From a virus: a stretch of DNA of 64,000 bases. Position 1 is the stretch's first letter; each line of letters starts with the position of its first letter. The stretch spans positions 1 to 64,000 of the IMG/VR virus record IMGVR_UViG_3300008261_000075; one strand, given 5' to 3'. The translations under genes and the position numbers were made by a program. Positions 45,525 to 53,516 of the stretch are shown piece after piece. The notes under the pieces are model-generated. The model had not been told where the DNA came from and searched no databases. It saw only the letters and a program-made list of their open reading frames with translations.

Positions 45525-46141
45525 GCACATGCTTTGGCAATTTCTTGATGTTCTAGTTGAGTACCGTTAGCTGATCGAAGTTCTATGTAGTGTACCCAAC
45601 TACGTAAAGTTCCATTCATATATAAACGACTTTCTGTAAGACCTTCTGGTAAAACAGCACGAGCCTGTTCCTTGGCAATACCTCTTTCAATTGCCTCAGA
45701 GTATGCTGAACTAGCCTGTTCAATAATCCATTTTTGTTTAGCATCCCACCATGCTTGCAGTTCTGTGTCATTTGTGGAAATACTGTTTTGCCTATTTTTT
45801 GTATCTTGTAGCCTAGCCTCTCGAATTACAAAATTTAAATCTTTAGTAGGATCAGCGTAGCGTTGACTAAACTCTTGAAATGCAAAGCTTCGATGTCGCA
45901 GAATTTGCCTTGCAATATCTCTAGTAGTAGTAATTTCAATACAGGCGCTGACCATTTCTAATGGTGACCAATGTTGATGTTTAATTAGATATTTGATAAG
46001 TTTTTCACTAGTTTCTGTATTAAATTGATTGCTAGGATTACTTACTCTTGCACAATATGCAATAAGTTCTTGAGCATCAGCGATGCCCAAATTCTTAAAC
46101 TCTTGTGTGGGTTGACTGTAGGATAGGAGGTTAACTTTCAT
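45473..46141 (-). CDS. thyX: Flavin-dependent thymidylate synthase ThyX
   Basis: Makes dTMP from dUMP using FAD and methylene-tetrahydrofolate, supplying thymidine for phage replication. The 222-residue length is typical. The diagnostic RHRx7S motif is present: RHR at 82-84 and Ser92 (RHRSFAFQEFSQRY). LPEGLTESRLYMNGTLRSWV and the following HYIELR supply the usual C-terminal active-site region. It is last in the long minus-strand metabolic run and meets the plus-strand glycosyltransferase operon tail to tail. Confidence 0.95.
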   Translation of the reverse strand: MKVNLLSYSQPTQEFKNLGIADAQELIAYCARVSNPSNQFNTETSEKLIKYLIKHQHWSPLEMVSACIEITTTRDIARQILRHRSFAFQEFSQRYADPTKDLNFVIREARLQDTKNRQNSISTNDTELQAWWDAKQKWIIEQASSAYSEAIERGIAKEQARAVLPEGLTESRLYMNGTLRSWVHYIELRSANGTQLEHQEIAKACAQVISTVFPMANDLVSN

Positions 46142-46462
46142 TTAATCTAACTTTTTCTTAAGAAATTTTTGTGTATCTTTAGTAATATCTTTTTTAACTC
46201 TGTCAGTATCTAACTTAAAATCAACGTTATCAATTTTTTCTTCGTATGTTTTAACCAACTCAGAAATAGACTTTTCGAACTGATCCCAACCAGCATCTCT
46301 AGTCTTTTTAGTAACTTTAATCTCCCAAACTTTACCGTCTTTAAAATTTAACAGCACAGAGTCCAAATATCGTAAGGGTAGAACATTTAATCTTACCTCA
46401 CCAAATACTTCAGGCCAGTGTGCTATAACATCTTTTGGGAGAGACTTCCCTTGGTTGCTCAC
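46142..46462 (-). CDS. Conserved phage protein, unknown function
   Basis: A 106-residue protein with a conserved-looking centre (HWPEVFGEVRLNVLPLRYLD, FKDGKVWEIKV) and a strongly charged, coiled C-terminus rich in Lys and Asp. It fits a DNA- or protein-binding accessory role, but no family is recognised. It ends directly at the thyX start codon and overlaps the preceding gene by four bases (ATGA type), so it is co-translated with them. Confidence 0.65.
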   Translation of the reverse strand: MSNQGKSLPKDVIAHWPEVFGEVRLNVLPLRYLDSVLLNFKDGKVWEIKVTKKTRDAGWDQFEKSISELVKTYEEKIDNVDFKLDTDRVKKDITKDTQKFLKKKLD

Positions 46463-47076
46463 TCCACTGCCGATACTTTCTTTTTAGTGGGCACTAAATC
46501 TTCAGCCATTCTTCTAAGTTGTGCTGCCTCTTTACTAAGACGATCTGCATCGCTTCGGTATTTTTTAGCTACAGCATCGTCAGTTAGTGGCTCGGTATCG
46601 GTTGGTGGAGTCAACGGTTGAGATTTTGGCGGATCTACATCTCGAATAGTTGCAACATCACGTACCTGAATATTTGGATCAGTTAATGGACGTTGTACAG
46701 CAAGGCTGTCAACTGTAACGCCTTTTTGCTCTGCAATTAATGAATTTAATTCAGACAGTATTACAGTGTGACTGTTAGTTGGGCACATTTCTATTTCGCT
46801 AGTACCAACAGATATCATCCTACCTTGAGAATGCAAAGCAGCCAGCATAATAGTACCGTCTGGAAAATTGGTACGTGCTAATACTTCTGCAAATTCGTTA
46901 GCACTTTGTCCAGCGTTACTCTCAACAAGATTAATTAATGCATCGTGATAACTATCTGGTAGGCTTTCAGTTGGGACAACCAAGCATCTATCAGATGCAC
47001 CAGGTAATGTTCTAAAAGCTACTAATACTTTTTTGCCGGTTTTTACAACCCGACCTATGTGTTTAAGTTCAGCCAT
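46459..47076 (-). CDS. Conserved phage protein, unknown function
   Basis: A 205-residue protein from ATG 47076 (MAELKHIGRVVKTGKKVLVA), which has AGGAG eight bases upstream; a longer reading from 47112 lacks support. The N-terminal 130 residues look like a compact beta-rich domain (AFRTLPGASDRCLVVPTESL, GTIMLAALHSQGRMISVG), followed by a Pro/Asp-rich linker and a C-terminal helix. Homologues recur in T4-like phages of aquatic bacteria, as far as I recall without assigned function. It overlaps the upstream gene by eight bases. Confidence 0.65.
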   Translation of the reverse strand: MAELKHIGRVVKTGKKVLVAFRTLPGASDRCLVVPTESLPDSYHDALINLVESNAGQSANEFAEVLARTNFPDGTIMLAALHSQGRMISVGTSEIEMCPTNSHTVILSELNSLIAEQKGVTVDSLAVQRPLTDPNIQVRDVATIRDVDPPKSQPLTPPTDTEPLTDDAVAKKYRSDADRLSKEAAQLRRMAEDLVPTKKKVSAVE

Positions 47077-47311
47077 TTTGTTTTGCTCCTTCTGCAGTTT
47101 TTGACACAACATCTAAAAATGCGGCCAGCTTTGCATATGTTTGGCCCACCGCCACCATTTCAGATGGTTTAAATGCACCCCTGCTACTAGCGATGTCGAT
47201 GATAACTTTTAAGGCATTAAGATCGTTAATGTTAAGATCTGGGCCTTCTTGTGCGGGTGCGGCCGGCCCGCTTGGTGCCGCTGTTTTAATATCTTTGTTT
47301 TCTTCAGTCAT
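47069..47311 (-). CDS. Small conserved phage protein, unknown
   Basis: An 80-residue acidic protein with an Ala/Pro-rich disordered N-terminus and a helical C-terminal half (DLNALKVIIDIASSRGAF, VGQTYAKLAAFLDVV). AGGAGACTTT directly precedes the ATG, a strong ribosome site. It may act with the downstream gene at 46459, with which it overlaps; no domain is recognised. Confidence 0.65.
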   Translation of the reverse strand: MTEENKDIKTAAPSGPAAPAQEGPDLNINDLNALKVIIDIASSRGAFKPSEMVAVGQTYAKLAAFLDVVSKTAEGAKQNG

Positions 47312-47341
47312 AAAGTCTCCTAAACAAGAACGTATAGTAAT

Positions 47342-47629
47342 TTATCTTGATTCTAAAATAGGACACGCAATTTTGAAGAAACTAAGTTCTTTTTCCGTTT
47401 CAAACCCTACCTTAGTTACATATACTATGGTATTTGTATGATCTAAAGTTAAATCCTGACCTACGTAATATCTACCGTTAAGATTCAGTTTAATCCATTG
47501 ATCGATATCTTTAACTAATGTAGGTGTATATCTGTCTATTTTAGTGTAAACAAAATGCGGAGCAGAATAATCTACTCTCCTTAGATTAAAAAAATTTAAA
47601 GGATTTGGCTTGCCATTTTTTAAGGCCAT
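47342..47629 (-). CDS. Small conserved phage protein, unknown
   Basis: A 95-residue protein with LNFFNLRRVDYSAPHFVYTK and DIDQWIKLNLNGRYYVGQDL as main features. It looks like a single small alpha/beta domain. Its start codon shares a base with the stop of the methyltransferase-like gene upstream. No function can be assigned. Confidence 0.62.
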   Translation of the reverse strand: MALKNGKPNPLNFFNLRRVDYSAPHFVYTKIDRYTPTLVKDIDQWIKLNLNGRYYVGQDLTLDHTNTIVYVTKVGFETEKELSFFKIACPILESR

Positions 47630-48177
47630 TATTTTTTACCTATTGTCATGTATCTAGTATAGGAATCCATGCATTTACTACCTGTAAAAAATGTTTCAGC
47701 TAGCGGAAATTTTTGTTCTAATTCTTCTATACTTGATACTATGTTTATGTGATCTGAGTGTTGAAGATTGTTAGATTGAAATAGACACAGAGTACCATTA
47801 GGTATCCGATCATACCATGCGGTACCTTTTACGTGTTCAGTTACTGTATTAATTACGCAGTTAACGGACACTGGGTAATCTATTGTATTAATATCTTGTG
47901 GATATGCTCTAAATGCCCAGTCTTGTAATTCCCAAGTGTTGTTAATTGCATTAGCAACTGAACAGGCACTGGGATCAAGATCAAAAGATCGACACGAATT
48001 TATTTTAATATTATTTCTAACTTTGAGGATAAAGTGTAATAGGGAATACCAACCGCCTAAGACATATATGTCCAAGGGGTCGGTAATGTGTTCCTTTACA
48101 CACCATTCTAGTTTTTCAGCGGCCCATAGTTTGCTATTAACTTGACCACTACTAAATGCATCAAACTCTAGATTCAT
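47629..48177 (-). CDS. SAM-dependent methyltransferase-like protein
   Basis: A 182-residue protein from ATG 48177 (MNLEFDAFSSGQVNSKLWAA). It shows a class I methyltransferase pattern: DIYVLGGWYSLLHFIL as motif I region, SCRSFDLDPSACSVAN with the acidic loop that would bind the SAM ribose, and VNCVINTVTEHV as a motif IV-like strand. The canonical GxGxG is reduced to LGGWY. A longer frame reaches back to 48294 but overlaps the upstream VWA gene by 134 bases and is not favoured. Substrate is unknown. Confidence 0.65.
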   Translation of the reverse strand: MNLEFDAFSSGQVNSKLWAAEKLEWCVKEHITDPLDIYVLGGWYSLLHFILKVRNNIKINSCRSFDLDPSACSVANAINNTWELQDWAFRAYPQDINTIDYPVSVNCVINTVTEHVKGTAWYDRIPNGTLCLFQSNNLQHSDHINIVSSIEELEQKFPLAETFFTGSKCMDSYTRYMTIGKK

Positions 48178-49366
48178 TCTTAAATTCGTAGTAGGCAAAC
48201 TCACCCCATGGTGGAATAATAGTGTCGTTGCCATGAATGATGAATACTGTATCGCAATAGTTTTCATCACCCCACGAACCGTATGGATAACCATCTGTAA
48301 ACATGATAAACTTTTTAGGGTTAATATCGTTTTCTTTCATGTATTCCCAGTTAGCCATAAACTCAGTTCCACCACCGCCTGCTACTTTATAGTCTTCAAA
48401 CTCGTCAATAGTGTATCCGTCAAAGTCTGCTTCGTTATACACAGCAGTGTCAAAACACCATAGTTTGATTTTAAAGTCTTTATATTCTTCCATAATTCCT
48501 TTAATCTCAGTAAGGAAATCTCGAGCTTGATCGTCGCCAATACTTCCGCTCATATCAATGGAGATACAGATATCAATAGTTTCTTGATAGTTCTGACCAG
48601 GAAGAATAGCATTCATATGCCAGCCCTTACGGTTAGGCCGCATAAAACTAAAGTCGTTCTTAATAGTGCTTTGGATTTGTTGACGCAGAATTTGTCTCCA
48701 ATCCATTTTAGGTTCAGTAAGTTCTTTAATCATGCGCTGAATGTTTGCGGGAGTATTTCCCGCACCCGCTGCCTGTGCCGCCTGCACAATAGCTTCACGC
48801 ATCTCGTCTCTAATTTTCTTTAGTTCTTCTTTGCTGTATTGAGGACGATTGCCCTTGCCATCCTGGCTATCACCATCTTGGTTACCCCAGTCTATGTGTT
48901 CATCCAACAGTTGACCTAACGCACTCAATTCTTCATCAGTATGTTTGTCATAAATGTCGTCATAGACCTGTTCTGCACCCCAAGTATAGTATTTAGGATC
49001 GTGAAAGATTTTAATTTCTTTTGGAGGTATCTCTCCAATATGGTCACGGATCAATTGTCCGTTAACGCAATAGTCAGCGGCAATGTTAAAGATTCTATGA
49101 TCGCGGCCTTCGTTACGGCTCAAGTGATCGAATACATTATGTAGGATTTCGTGAGCAATAACAAATTCAATTTGTTTAATGCTTAATTTTTGGAAAAATT
49201 CTCTATTAAAATAGATATGGCGACCATCTGTAGCCGCAGTTGCACACCAATCACTGCCGTCTACAATTTTTAAACGAGTTGCCATGTTACCAAAGAATGG
49301 ATGACGTAGCAACAGTCCAACACGGGCGACAATAATGTTGTCAATGATTGGATCAAGATTAGACAT
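48161..49366 (-). CDS. Metallopeptidase/VWA-like protein (DUF2201 type), MoxR partner
   Basis: A 401-residue two-domain protein. The N-terminal part has the zinc-peptidase signature HEILH at 72-76 and an N-terminal DUF2201-like layout. The C-terminal part is a von Willebrand A-like domain with MIDAS motif DMSGS (271-275) and GGGTEF plus FTDGYPYG further on. Proteins of this kind are partners of MoxR AAA+ ATPases, and such an ATPase lies immediately upstream. The pair may remodel or load metal into a protein target. It has its own near-consensus promoter at 49395-49423. Confidence 0.82.
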   Translation of the reverse strand: MSNLDPIIDNIIVARVGLLLRHPFFGNMATRLKIVDGSDWCATAATDGRHIYFNREFFQKLSIKQIEFVIAHEILHNVFDHLSRNEGRDHRIFNIAADYCVNGQLIRDHIGEIPPKEIKIFHDPKYYTWGAEQVYDDIYDKHTDEELSALGQLLDEHIDWGNQDGDSQDGKGNRPQYSKEELKKIRDEMREAIVQAAQAAGAGNTPANIQRMIKELTEPKMDWRQILRQQIQSTIKNDFSFMRPNRKGWHMNAILPGQNYQETIDICISIDMSGSIGDDQARDFLTEIKGIMEEYKDFKIKLWCFDTAVYNEADFDGYTIDEFEDYKVAGGGGTEFMANWEYMKENDINPKKFIMFTDGYPYGSWGDENYCDTVFIIHGNDTIIPPWGEFAYYEFKNESRV

Positions 49367-49394
49367 TAAATGCTCCTATTTACAATATACTTAT

Positions 49395-49423
49395 ATTATA
49401 ACACCGCCCTAAGGCGGTGTCAA
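49395..49423 (-). promoter_or_regulatory. Sigma-70 promoter with palindromic spacer
   Basis: On the minus strand TTGACA, 17 bases, TATAAT precede the VWA gene. An 8-bp perfect inverted repeat (ACACCGCC/GGCGGTGT around TTAG, about 49401-49420) fills the spacer and extends into both boxes. It could act as the terminator of the upstream ATPase gene, as an operator, or both. Confidence 0.8.
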
Positions 49424-49428
49424 TCATT

Positions 49429-50526
49429 TTAGCGAACGCTCTTTTCAGTTGCTGCCGAAATGTACTTTCCATACTTTGCATGGAAATCATCAAAACACTT
49501 GATCTCATCTGGATCCAGCGGAAGTTTATATTGGCTCAATGCCAATTTAGTACCCATAATAACTAATTCTGTTTCAAAATTATCCATCATGAACTGGAAA
49601 AAGTTATTAACTTGTAAATCCCAATCTTTAGAACGTTTGTCGTTTGCTTCTTTAAGCTCGTAGCACAGACTAACAGTCAATGAGTACATGGCACTGATTT
49701 CTTTAGTATCCATTTTCTTAACTTTGCCAGACAGGATATCTGTTGGATTAGGCATTTTGCTGGCATGCTTACGGTGTGCCATAAATTTAATAGCAAGACC
49801 TTCGCCAATTGCTCCACAAGTAAGATCAGTAAGTGTACTGTCATCGCAGTCGTCGTCTGTGAGCAGTTCGCTAACGAAAGCCCATGAGCGAGGTGTAGCA
49901 AATGCACGTGAGCTAGACTTTGGGTCAAAGTCGTACAGGTCCTTCTTAGAGAAGGTCAAGAAGCCAACTACGTCTTTATGGATCTTGTTTTCAGTAGCCC
50001 ACTCAAAATAGTCATCCCACTCAACAGTCATTTCCAAGTGAACGAAACGGTTAGCCAACGGCGCAGGCATACGATAGGTAACACCCTTGTCAGTTTCACG
50101 GTTACCAGCGGCAACCATTACAACGTTGTCTGGCAATTCATAAGTGCCTACTTTACGGTTGAGCACTAGCTGATAAGCCGCGGCCTGTACGCTAGGAGCC
50201 GCAGAGTTCATTTCGTCCATAAACAGGATAATTTGTTTATGATTCTTAGCAAATTCTTTGCTTGGCAATTCACCTGGAGGTGCCCAAACCATTGTATTAG
50301 AGTTTGAGTCAAAATATGGAATACCTTTAATGTCGGTAGGTTCCCAAAGTGACAAACGAACGTCGATCACATATGCGTCAAGTTCTGCACCCAACTGTTT
50401 AATAATATCTGACTTACCAATTCCTGGAGGACCCCAAAGGAAGATTGGACGTTTACTGTTAAATGCTTTACGCAGGGATTTTTTAGCGGCTTTAGGACCA
50501 ACGGTACGTGAAATGATCTCGCTCAT
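49429..50526 (-). CDS. MoxR-family AAA+ ATPase
   Basis: A 365-residue AAA+ protein. Walker A GPPGIGKS is at 32-39 and Walker B IILFMDEMNS at about 99-108; sensor-like AAGNRETD and arginine-finger region MPAPLANRFVHLEM follow. MoxR ATPases work as chaperones with VWA-domain partners, and such a gene follows directly. C-terminal residues 280-365 form a helical lid with no close family feature. A near-consensus sigma-70 promoter stands upstream, so the gene is likely expressed before the late phase. Confidence 0.88.
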   Translation of the reverse strand: MSEIISRTVGPKAAKKSLRKAFNSKRPIFLWGPPGIGKSDIIKQLGAELDAYVIDVRLSLWEPTDIKGIPYFDSNSNTMVWAPPGELPSKEFAKNHKQIILFMDEMNSAAPSVQAAAYQLVLNRKVGTYELPDNVVMVAAGNRETDKGVTYRMPAPLANRFVHLEMTVEWDDYFEWATENKIHKDVVGFLTFSKKDLYDFDPKSSSRAFATPRSWAFVSELLTDDDCDDSTLTDLTCGAIGEGLAIKFMAHRKHASKMPNPTDILSGKVKKMDTKEISAMYSLTVSLCYELKEANDKRSKDWDLQVNNFFQFMMDNFETELVIMGTKLALSQYKLPLDPDEIKCFDDFHAKYGKYISAATEKSVR

Positions 50527-50573
50527 ATATACTCCAGGGTTAAAAATTGTTAAGAACTATCTGTCTATGTGTT

Positions 50574-50602
50574 ATTATACGACAGTAGCTTAACTAAGTC
50601 AA
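50574..50602 (-). promoter_or_regulatory. Sigma-70 promoter of the MoxR ATPase
   Basis: On the minus strand TTGACT is followed by 17 bases and a perfect TATAAT, 47 bases before the ATPase start. It lies in an 87-base gap, so the ATPase and probably the genes after it start a new transcript here. Confidence 0.85.
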
Positions 50603-50613
50603 CTGGAATTTTA

Positions 50614-51021
50614 TTAATTTTGGACAGAATCGTCCAAATCTTTTTGGCGTTCTTTCATTGCTTTTACTAGTCCAAATTTTCGAATATCGTCCGAAAATAG
50701 ATAAAGCTCAAAACTTTTCTTTTCTGAGAATACTGTTATGCTTTCGGCAGTCAAATAGTACGGGCAATCAATGTATCGTTCTAAAAATACAATAGTCTGA
50801 GGGCTTAGTTCAATAGATTCGGTAAACGGTATCTCGTAGCTTTTTAAATCCAATTCTTCTAATAGGAATTTAAATCCTTCGTCGCTAAGTCTGAATGCTG
50901 ACTGTTTGCCAACTCTTGTAGATTGCCACCATTTTCGTGAAAACAATTTAACATTGGTGTCATCTGTACCCTTGCCCCATTGTTTGAGAAAAATTTTAGT
51001 TAATGTATCTCTCTCAATCAT
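50614..51021 (-). CDS. Conserved phage protein, unknown function
   Basis: A 135-residue protein with an aromatic and basic N-terminal part (FSRKWWQSTRVGKQSAFRLS, then DEGFKFLLEE) that resembles a small winged-helix-like unit, followed by an acidic/beta C-terminal half (LSPQTIVFLERYIDCPYYLT). No firm family. Its start overlaps the stop of the 51018 gene by four bases. Confidence 0.62.
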   Translation of the reverse strand: MIERDTLTKIFLKQWGKGTDDTNVKLFSRKWWQSTRVGKQSAFRLSDEGFKFLLEELDLKSYEIPFTESIELSPQTIVFLERYIDCPYYLTAESITVFSEKKSFELYLFSDDIRKFGLVKAMKERQKDLDDSVQN

Positions 51022-51302
51022 TTTTGAATTTCACCTTGCGTTAATTTAACCACTTGGAAATCTTGAGTACCAAAAGTTAGATTAAGTTTTTTAGCAAGGT
51101 TTACAGCATGTCCGGGATTGCTAAAGGATACTTTTTTGTACTTAGGTCCAGGGTAGCTGGTAAGGCTGTTGAATGATTTAAGATTAAACGGCTGTCCTTT
51201 ATAGAAGACTGCCCAAATGGCATCAGCTTCTAAAACTTGTTCAGCTTTATAAGTTTTTTTGTTAACGTACTCTAATAGAACTTTAGGTTTTGGTCTGCTC
51301 AT
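51018..51302 (-). CDS. Small conserved phage protein, unknown
   Basis: A 94-residue basic protein (VLLEYVNKKTYKAEQVLEAD, IWAVFYKGQPFNLKS, KYKKVSFSNPGHAVNLAKKL). It resembles small conserved proteins of T4-like marine phages of unknown role. A late-type box GATAAATATA lies 20-29 bases upstream, unusual for this mostly early/middle-looking minus-strand region. Confidence 0.62.
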   Translation of the reverse strand: MSRPKPKVLLEYVNKKTYKAEQVLEADAIWAVFYKGQPFNLKSFNSLTSYPGPKYKKVSFSNPGHAVNLAKKLNLTFGTQDFQVVKLTQGEIQK

Positions 51303-51321
51303 ATGCGTTGTTATCTACGCA

Positions 51322-51331
51322 TATATTTATC
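51322..51331 (-). promoter_or_regulatory. Late-type promoter before the 51302 gene
   Basis: On the minus strand the box GATAAATATA is followed by ATGCG and then the gene start at 51302. It matches the TATAAATA-like core of the other late boxes. A short GCGT/ACGC inverted repeat follows it in the leader. Confidence 0.55.
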
Positions 51332-51356
51332 ATTTTTAACGGTATAAAGTACCAAG

Positions 51357-51602
51357 TTAATCTTTCTGAAAATCTCCACCGTCCATTTCAACAGAAACTA
51401 TATCTGGATTAGATCCTTGTTTTAGTGCATGATACAATGTTTCCCAGTCTCTATTCATGTGCTCTAATACTTCTGCTAGTGCTAGCGAGATTAAACGTGC
51501 CTGTTGCATAGGCAGTTTAACTTCTTTTTGTTGGCTTAATTCCGCAGTTCGTATTTGCTGAATAAACTGTGTTATTGGAGTAGTATTAATCTGATTTTGC
51601 AT
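51357..51602 (-). CDS. Small conserved phage protein, unknown
   Basis: An 81-residue helical protein (QQARLISLALAEVLEHMNRD, WETLYHALKQG) with a short acidic C-terminal tail (IVSVEMDGGDFQKD). The same C-terminal pattern appears in other marine phage small proteins. It overlaps the upstream gene by 17 bases. No function is known to me. Confidence 0.62.
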   Translation of the reverse strand: MQNQINTTPITQFIQQIRTAELSQQKEVKLPMQQARLISLALAEVLEHMNRDWETLYHALKQGSNPDIVSVEMDGGDFQKD

Positions 51603-52068
51603 TAGCTAACATAACCTTCATTTCAAGTTCACTAGTAAATGGACCTTTATATGGATATCGCTCTACAGTGATTGCTTTTGGACAAAAACTTTTAACCCAA
51701 CCTTTGTCAAATTTAATTACATAGTATCCAGCACAATAAAGACTTTTTGATTTTTCACTTTTAGTAAACAGTGGCAGTTTTCTTCTTACATCGTACATGG
51801 CGTTATACGGATTACAACTAGCCGGATACCCATGACACTCCTTGTTCTCTTCAGTTGAAGTAATCTTCACTTTGGAATTTTTTAAGAAAAAGTCCTTGCC
51901 AAATTGTTTGGTAAGATCATCTTTCTTATTAAACATAAGTTCACCGCCAGTTGAACTGAGCATAAACTTGTTGTTTTCTTTTTTATGTAGTAGACCTACT
52001 TTGACACCGTCTTGTTCAACGATCCAAAATTTTCCATCTATAATAGGCTTAGCATAATATTCTGTCAT
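51586..52068 (-). CDS. Conserved phage protein, unknown function
   Basis: A 160-residue protein. The first half is beta-rich with DGKFWIVEQDGVKVGLLHKK, and the second half has ECHGYPASCNPYNAMYDVRR and SLYCAGYYVIKFDKGWVKSF, with several Cys residues that could be structural. It directly follows the RNase H gene with no gap and may belong to the replication module. No family is recognised. Confidence 0.63.
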   Translation of the reverse strand: MTEYYAKPIIDGKFWIVEQDGVKVGLLHKKENNKFMLSSTGGELMFNKKDDLTKQFGKDFFLKNSKVKITSTEENKECHGYPASCNPYNAMYDVRRKLPLFTKSEKSKSLYCAGYYVIKFDKGWVKSFCPKAITVERYPYKGPFTSELEMKVMLANAKSD

Positions 52069-53088
52069 TTAATTCTCCTGTAATAGCTCACGTATCTCAT
52101 TTGATCTTGTTGGATACTTTGCTTGGAATGGCTCAGCATACGACTGTATGTTGTCTGCAATTTTTTTCATATCCCACGCATTGCAGAATTTTAACATACG
52201 TATACCGACTTGTGTAATGTCCTTAGGTACAGCATGTGTGGCAATTGTTTCTTTAATAATTGTTTTAATTTCGTCGGGCTGTGCAGTCAAGTCGCATAAT
52301 TTAACATTACGAATATAATCATCTAGTACACGATGTTCGACGCCGTTATGGTCAACCCAACGTTGAAGCATGAGATTGTTCCAAGAATATCCTTTGCTCT
52401 TACGATCTTCAAATGCTTCCATTAGCCCCACTTTATTTTTAGAACCTTTTGTACGCACACCGGGATAAGCTGAGAATACATTATCACTAGTATCTCCACG
52501 CATACACTTTTCGAATAGCATCCATTCTGGATCTTGTGCAGGCTTTGGCTCCCCTGTCTTTTTATCTTTAACAGGTTTACCTTTAGCATCAAATATGCCC
52601 TCGTGTGTAATATGTAAATCACCTACGCCGTTATACTGACTAACTGTAGGGCTTACTAATTGTGCAAAATCCCCGTCTGTTGAAATAATAACGTGTTTGT
52701 CAGTTGGATGACTTTGTATCCAGCCTGCAATTAAGTCGTCTGCTTCTAATTGCTGATGTTGCATTACTGTACAATTAGTTTTTTCTGTAATAAAAGTCTT
52801 AAACTCGTCAAACGCTTCCCAGAACAATTTGTCTTCTTCTTGTTCTTTTACAGTCATTGCACTACGAGTTTCCTGTCTGTTGCGTTTATACGGCTGATAA
52901 AAGTCTTTACGCCACGAGCGACCTTCGAGGCAGAACACTACGTGAGTACCGCCGAAGTCGTTCCACGCTTTTTTAATGCTATTGAAAGTAATGTGAAAAG
53001 CCATGCCAAGTTTAATATCAGCACCACCTTGCACCACGTGTCTAGCACGAAAAAACGTGTTAGCAGTATCAACTATAATGTGTGTCAT
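52069..53088 (-). CDS. rnh: RNase H / 5'-3' exonuclease (T4 Rnh, FEN-1 family)
   Basis: Removes RNA primers and 5' flaps during lagging-strand synthesis. The 339-residue protein has the acidic metal-binding residues of the FEN family: D7 (IIVDTANTFF), E-x-D-D in LEADDLIAGW, STDGDFAQL and RGDTSDN, followed by a helix-hairpin-helix-like region. SWRKDFYQPYKRNRQ is the typical Arg/Tyr-rich DNA-contact segment. T4 Rnh is 305 residues, so the length fits. It overlaps the upstream gene by four bases (ATGA). Confidence 0.88.
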   Translation of the reverse strand: MTHIIVDTANTFFRARHVVQGGADIKLGMAFHITFNSIKKAWNDFGGTHVVFCLEGRSWRKDFYQPYKRNRQETRSAMTVKEQEEDKLFWEAFDEFKTFITEKTNCTVMQHQQLEADDLIAGWIQSHPTDKHVIISTDGDFAQLVSPTVSQYNGVGDLHITHEGIFDAKGKPVKDKKTGEPKPAQDPEWMLFEKCMRGDTSDNVFSAYPGVRTKGSKNKVGLMEAFEDRKSKGYSWNNLMLQRWVDHNGVEHRVLDDYIRNVKLCDLTAQPDEIKTIIKETIATHAVPKDITQVGIRMLKFCNAWDMKKIADNIQSYAEPFQAKYPTRSNEIRELLQEN

Positions 53089-53516
53089 GAAACCTCTGAT
53101 TTGCCTTTTGTTAGCGGAACAACATTAATAAAACCTGCTGTGCGATTTCTTGGATCTAATCCTTGCTCCATAAACATATTACTAGCAAGCTCTCTGAACC
53201 AACGATCCACAATCTCTTCGTCTGGATCACCATCAAAACCGTATCCAGCTTGTTTCAATTGTACTATAAAAAGGTCATTCCAGTCAAGCTCAAAGAAACC
53301 GTTTCTAACGTTATCATGGTTAACATGTGTGTTAAGCACTCCTACCCATGGTTCACCTTTTTTAGTAGCTCGATCTTTTGGAGTAGCTTTAGCTTGCTCT
53401 TCTTTTTGCTGAGCCAATACAGCTTCGGCCGCGGCTTTGTCTCTAGCCGCTTGAAGCTCGGCTTTTTCTATTTCTAGTTTTTCAATTCCAAAAATACGTT
53501 TAATAAATTGTTTCAT
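53085..53516 (-). CDS. Conserved phage protein with Ala/Gln-rich coiled coil, unknown
   Basis: A 143-residue protein from ATG 53516, whose A overlaps the queE stop (TAATG). Residues 10-45 are an Ala/Gln/Glu-rich coiled coil, and residues 58-143 a compact domain (GEPWVGVLNTHVNHDNVRNG, FFELDWNDLFIVQLKQAGY, EEIVDRWFRELASNMF). The same C-terminal domain is common in marine T4-like phages. No catalytic motif is evident. Confidence 0.65.
   Translation of the reverse strand: MKQFIKRIFGIEKLEIEKAELQAARDKAAAEAVLAQQKEEQAKATPKDRATKKGEPWVGVLNTHVNHDNVRNGFFELDWNDLFIVQLKQAGYGFDGDPDEEIVDRWFRELASNMFMEQGLDPRNRTAGFINVVPLTKGKSEVS

Noticed and set aside
47629-48294. Longer start for the methyltransferase-like gene at 48294
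   Set aside because: The extra 39 residues lie in another frame of the VWA gene, whose C-terminus is itself reasonable, and the methyltransferase-like sequence starts near 48177.
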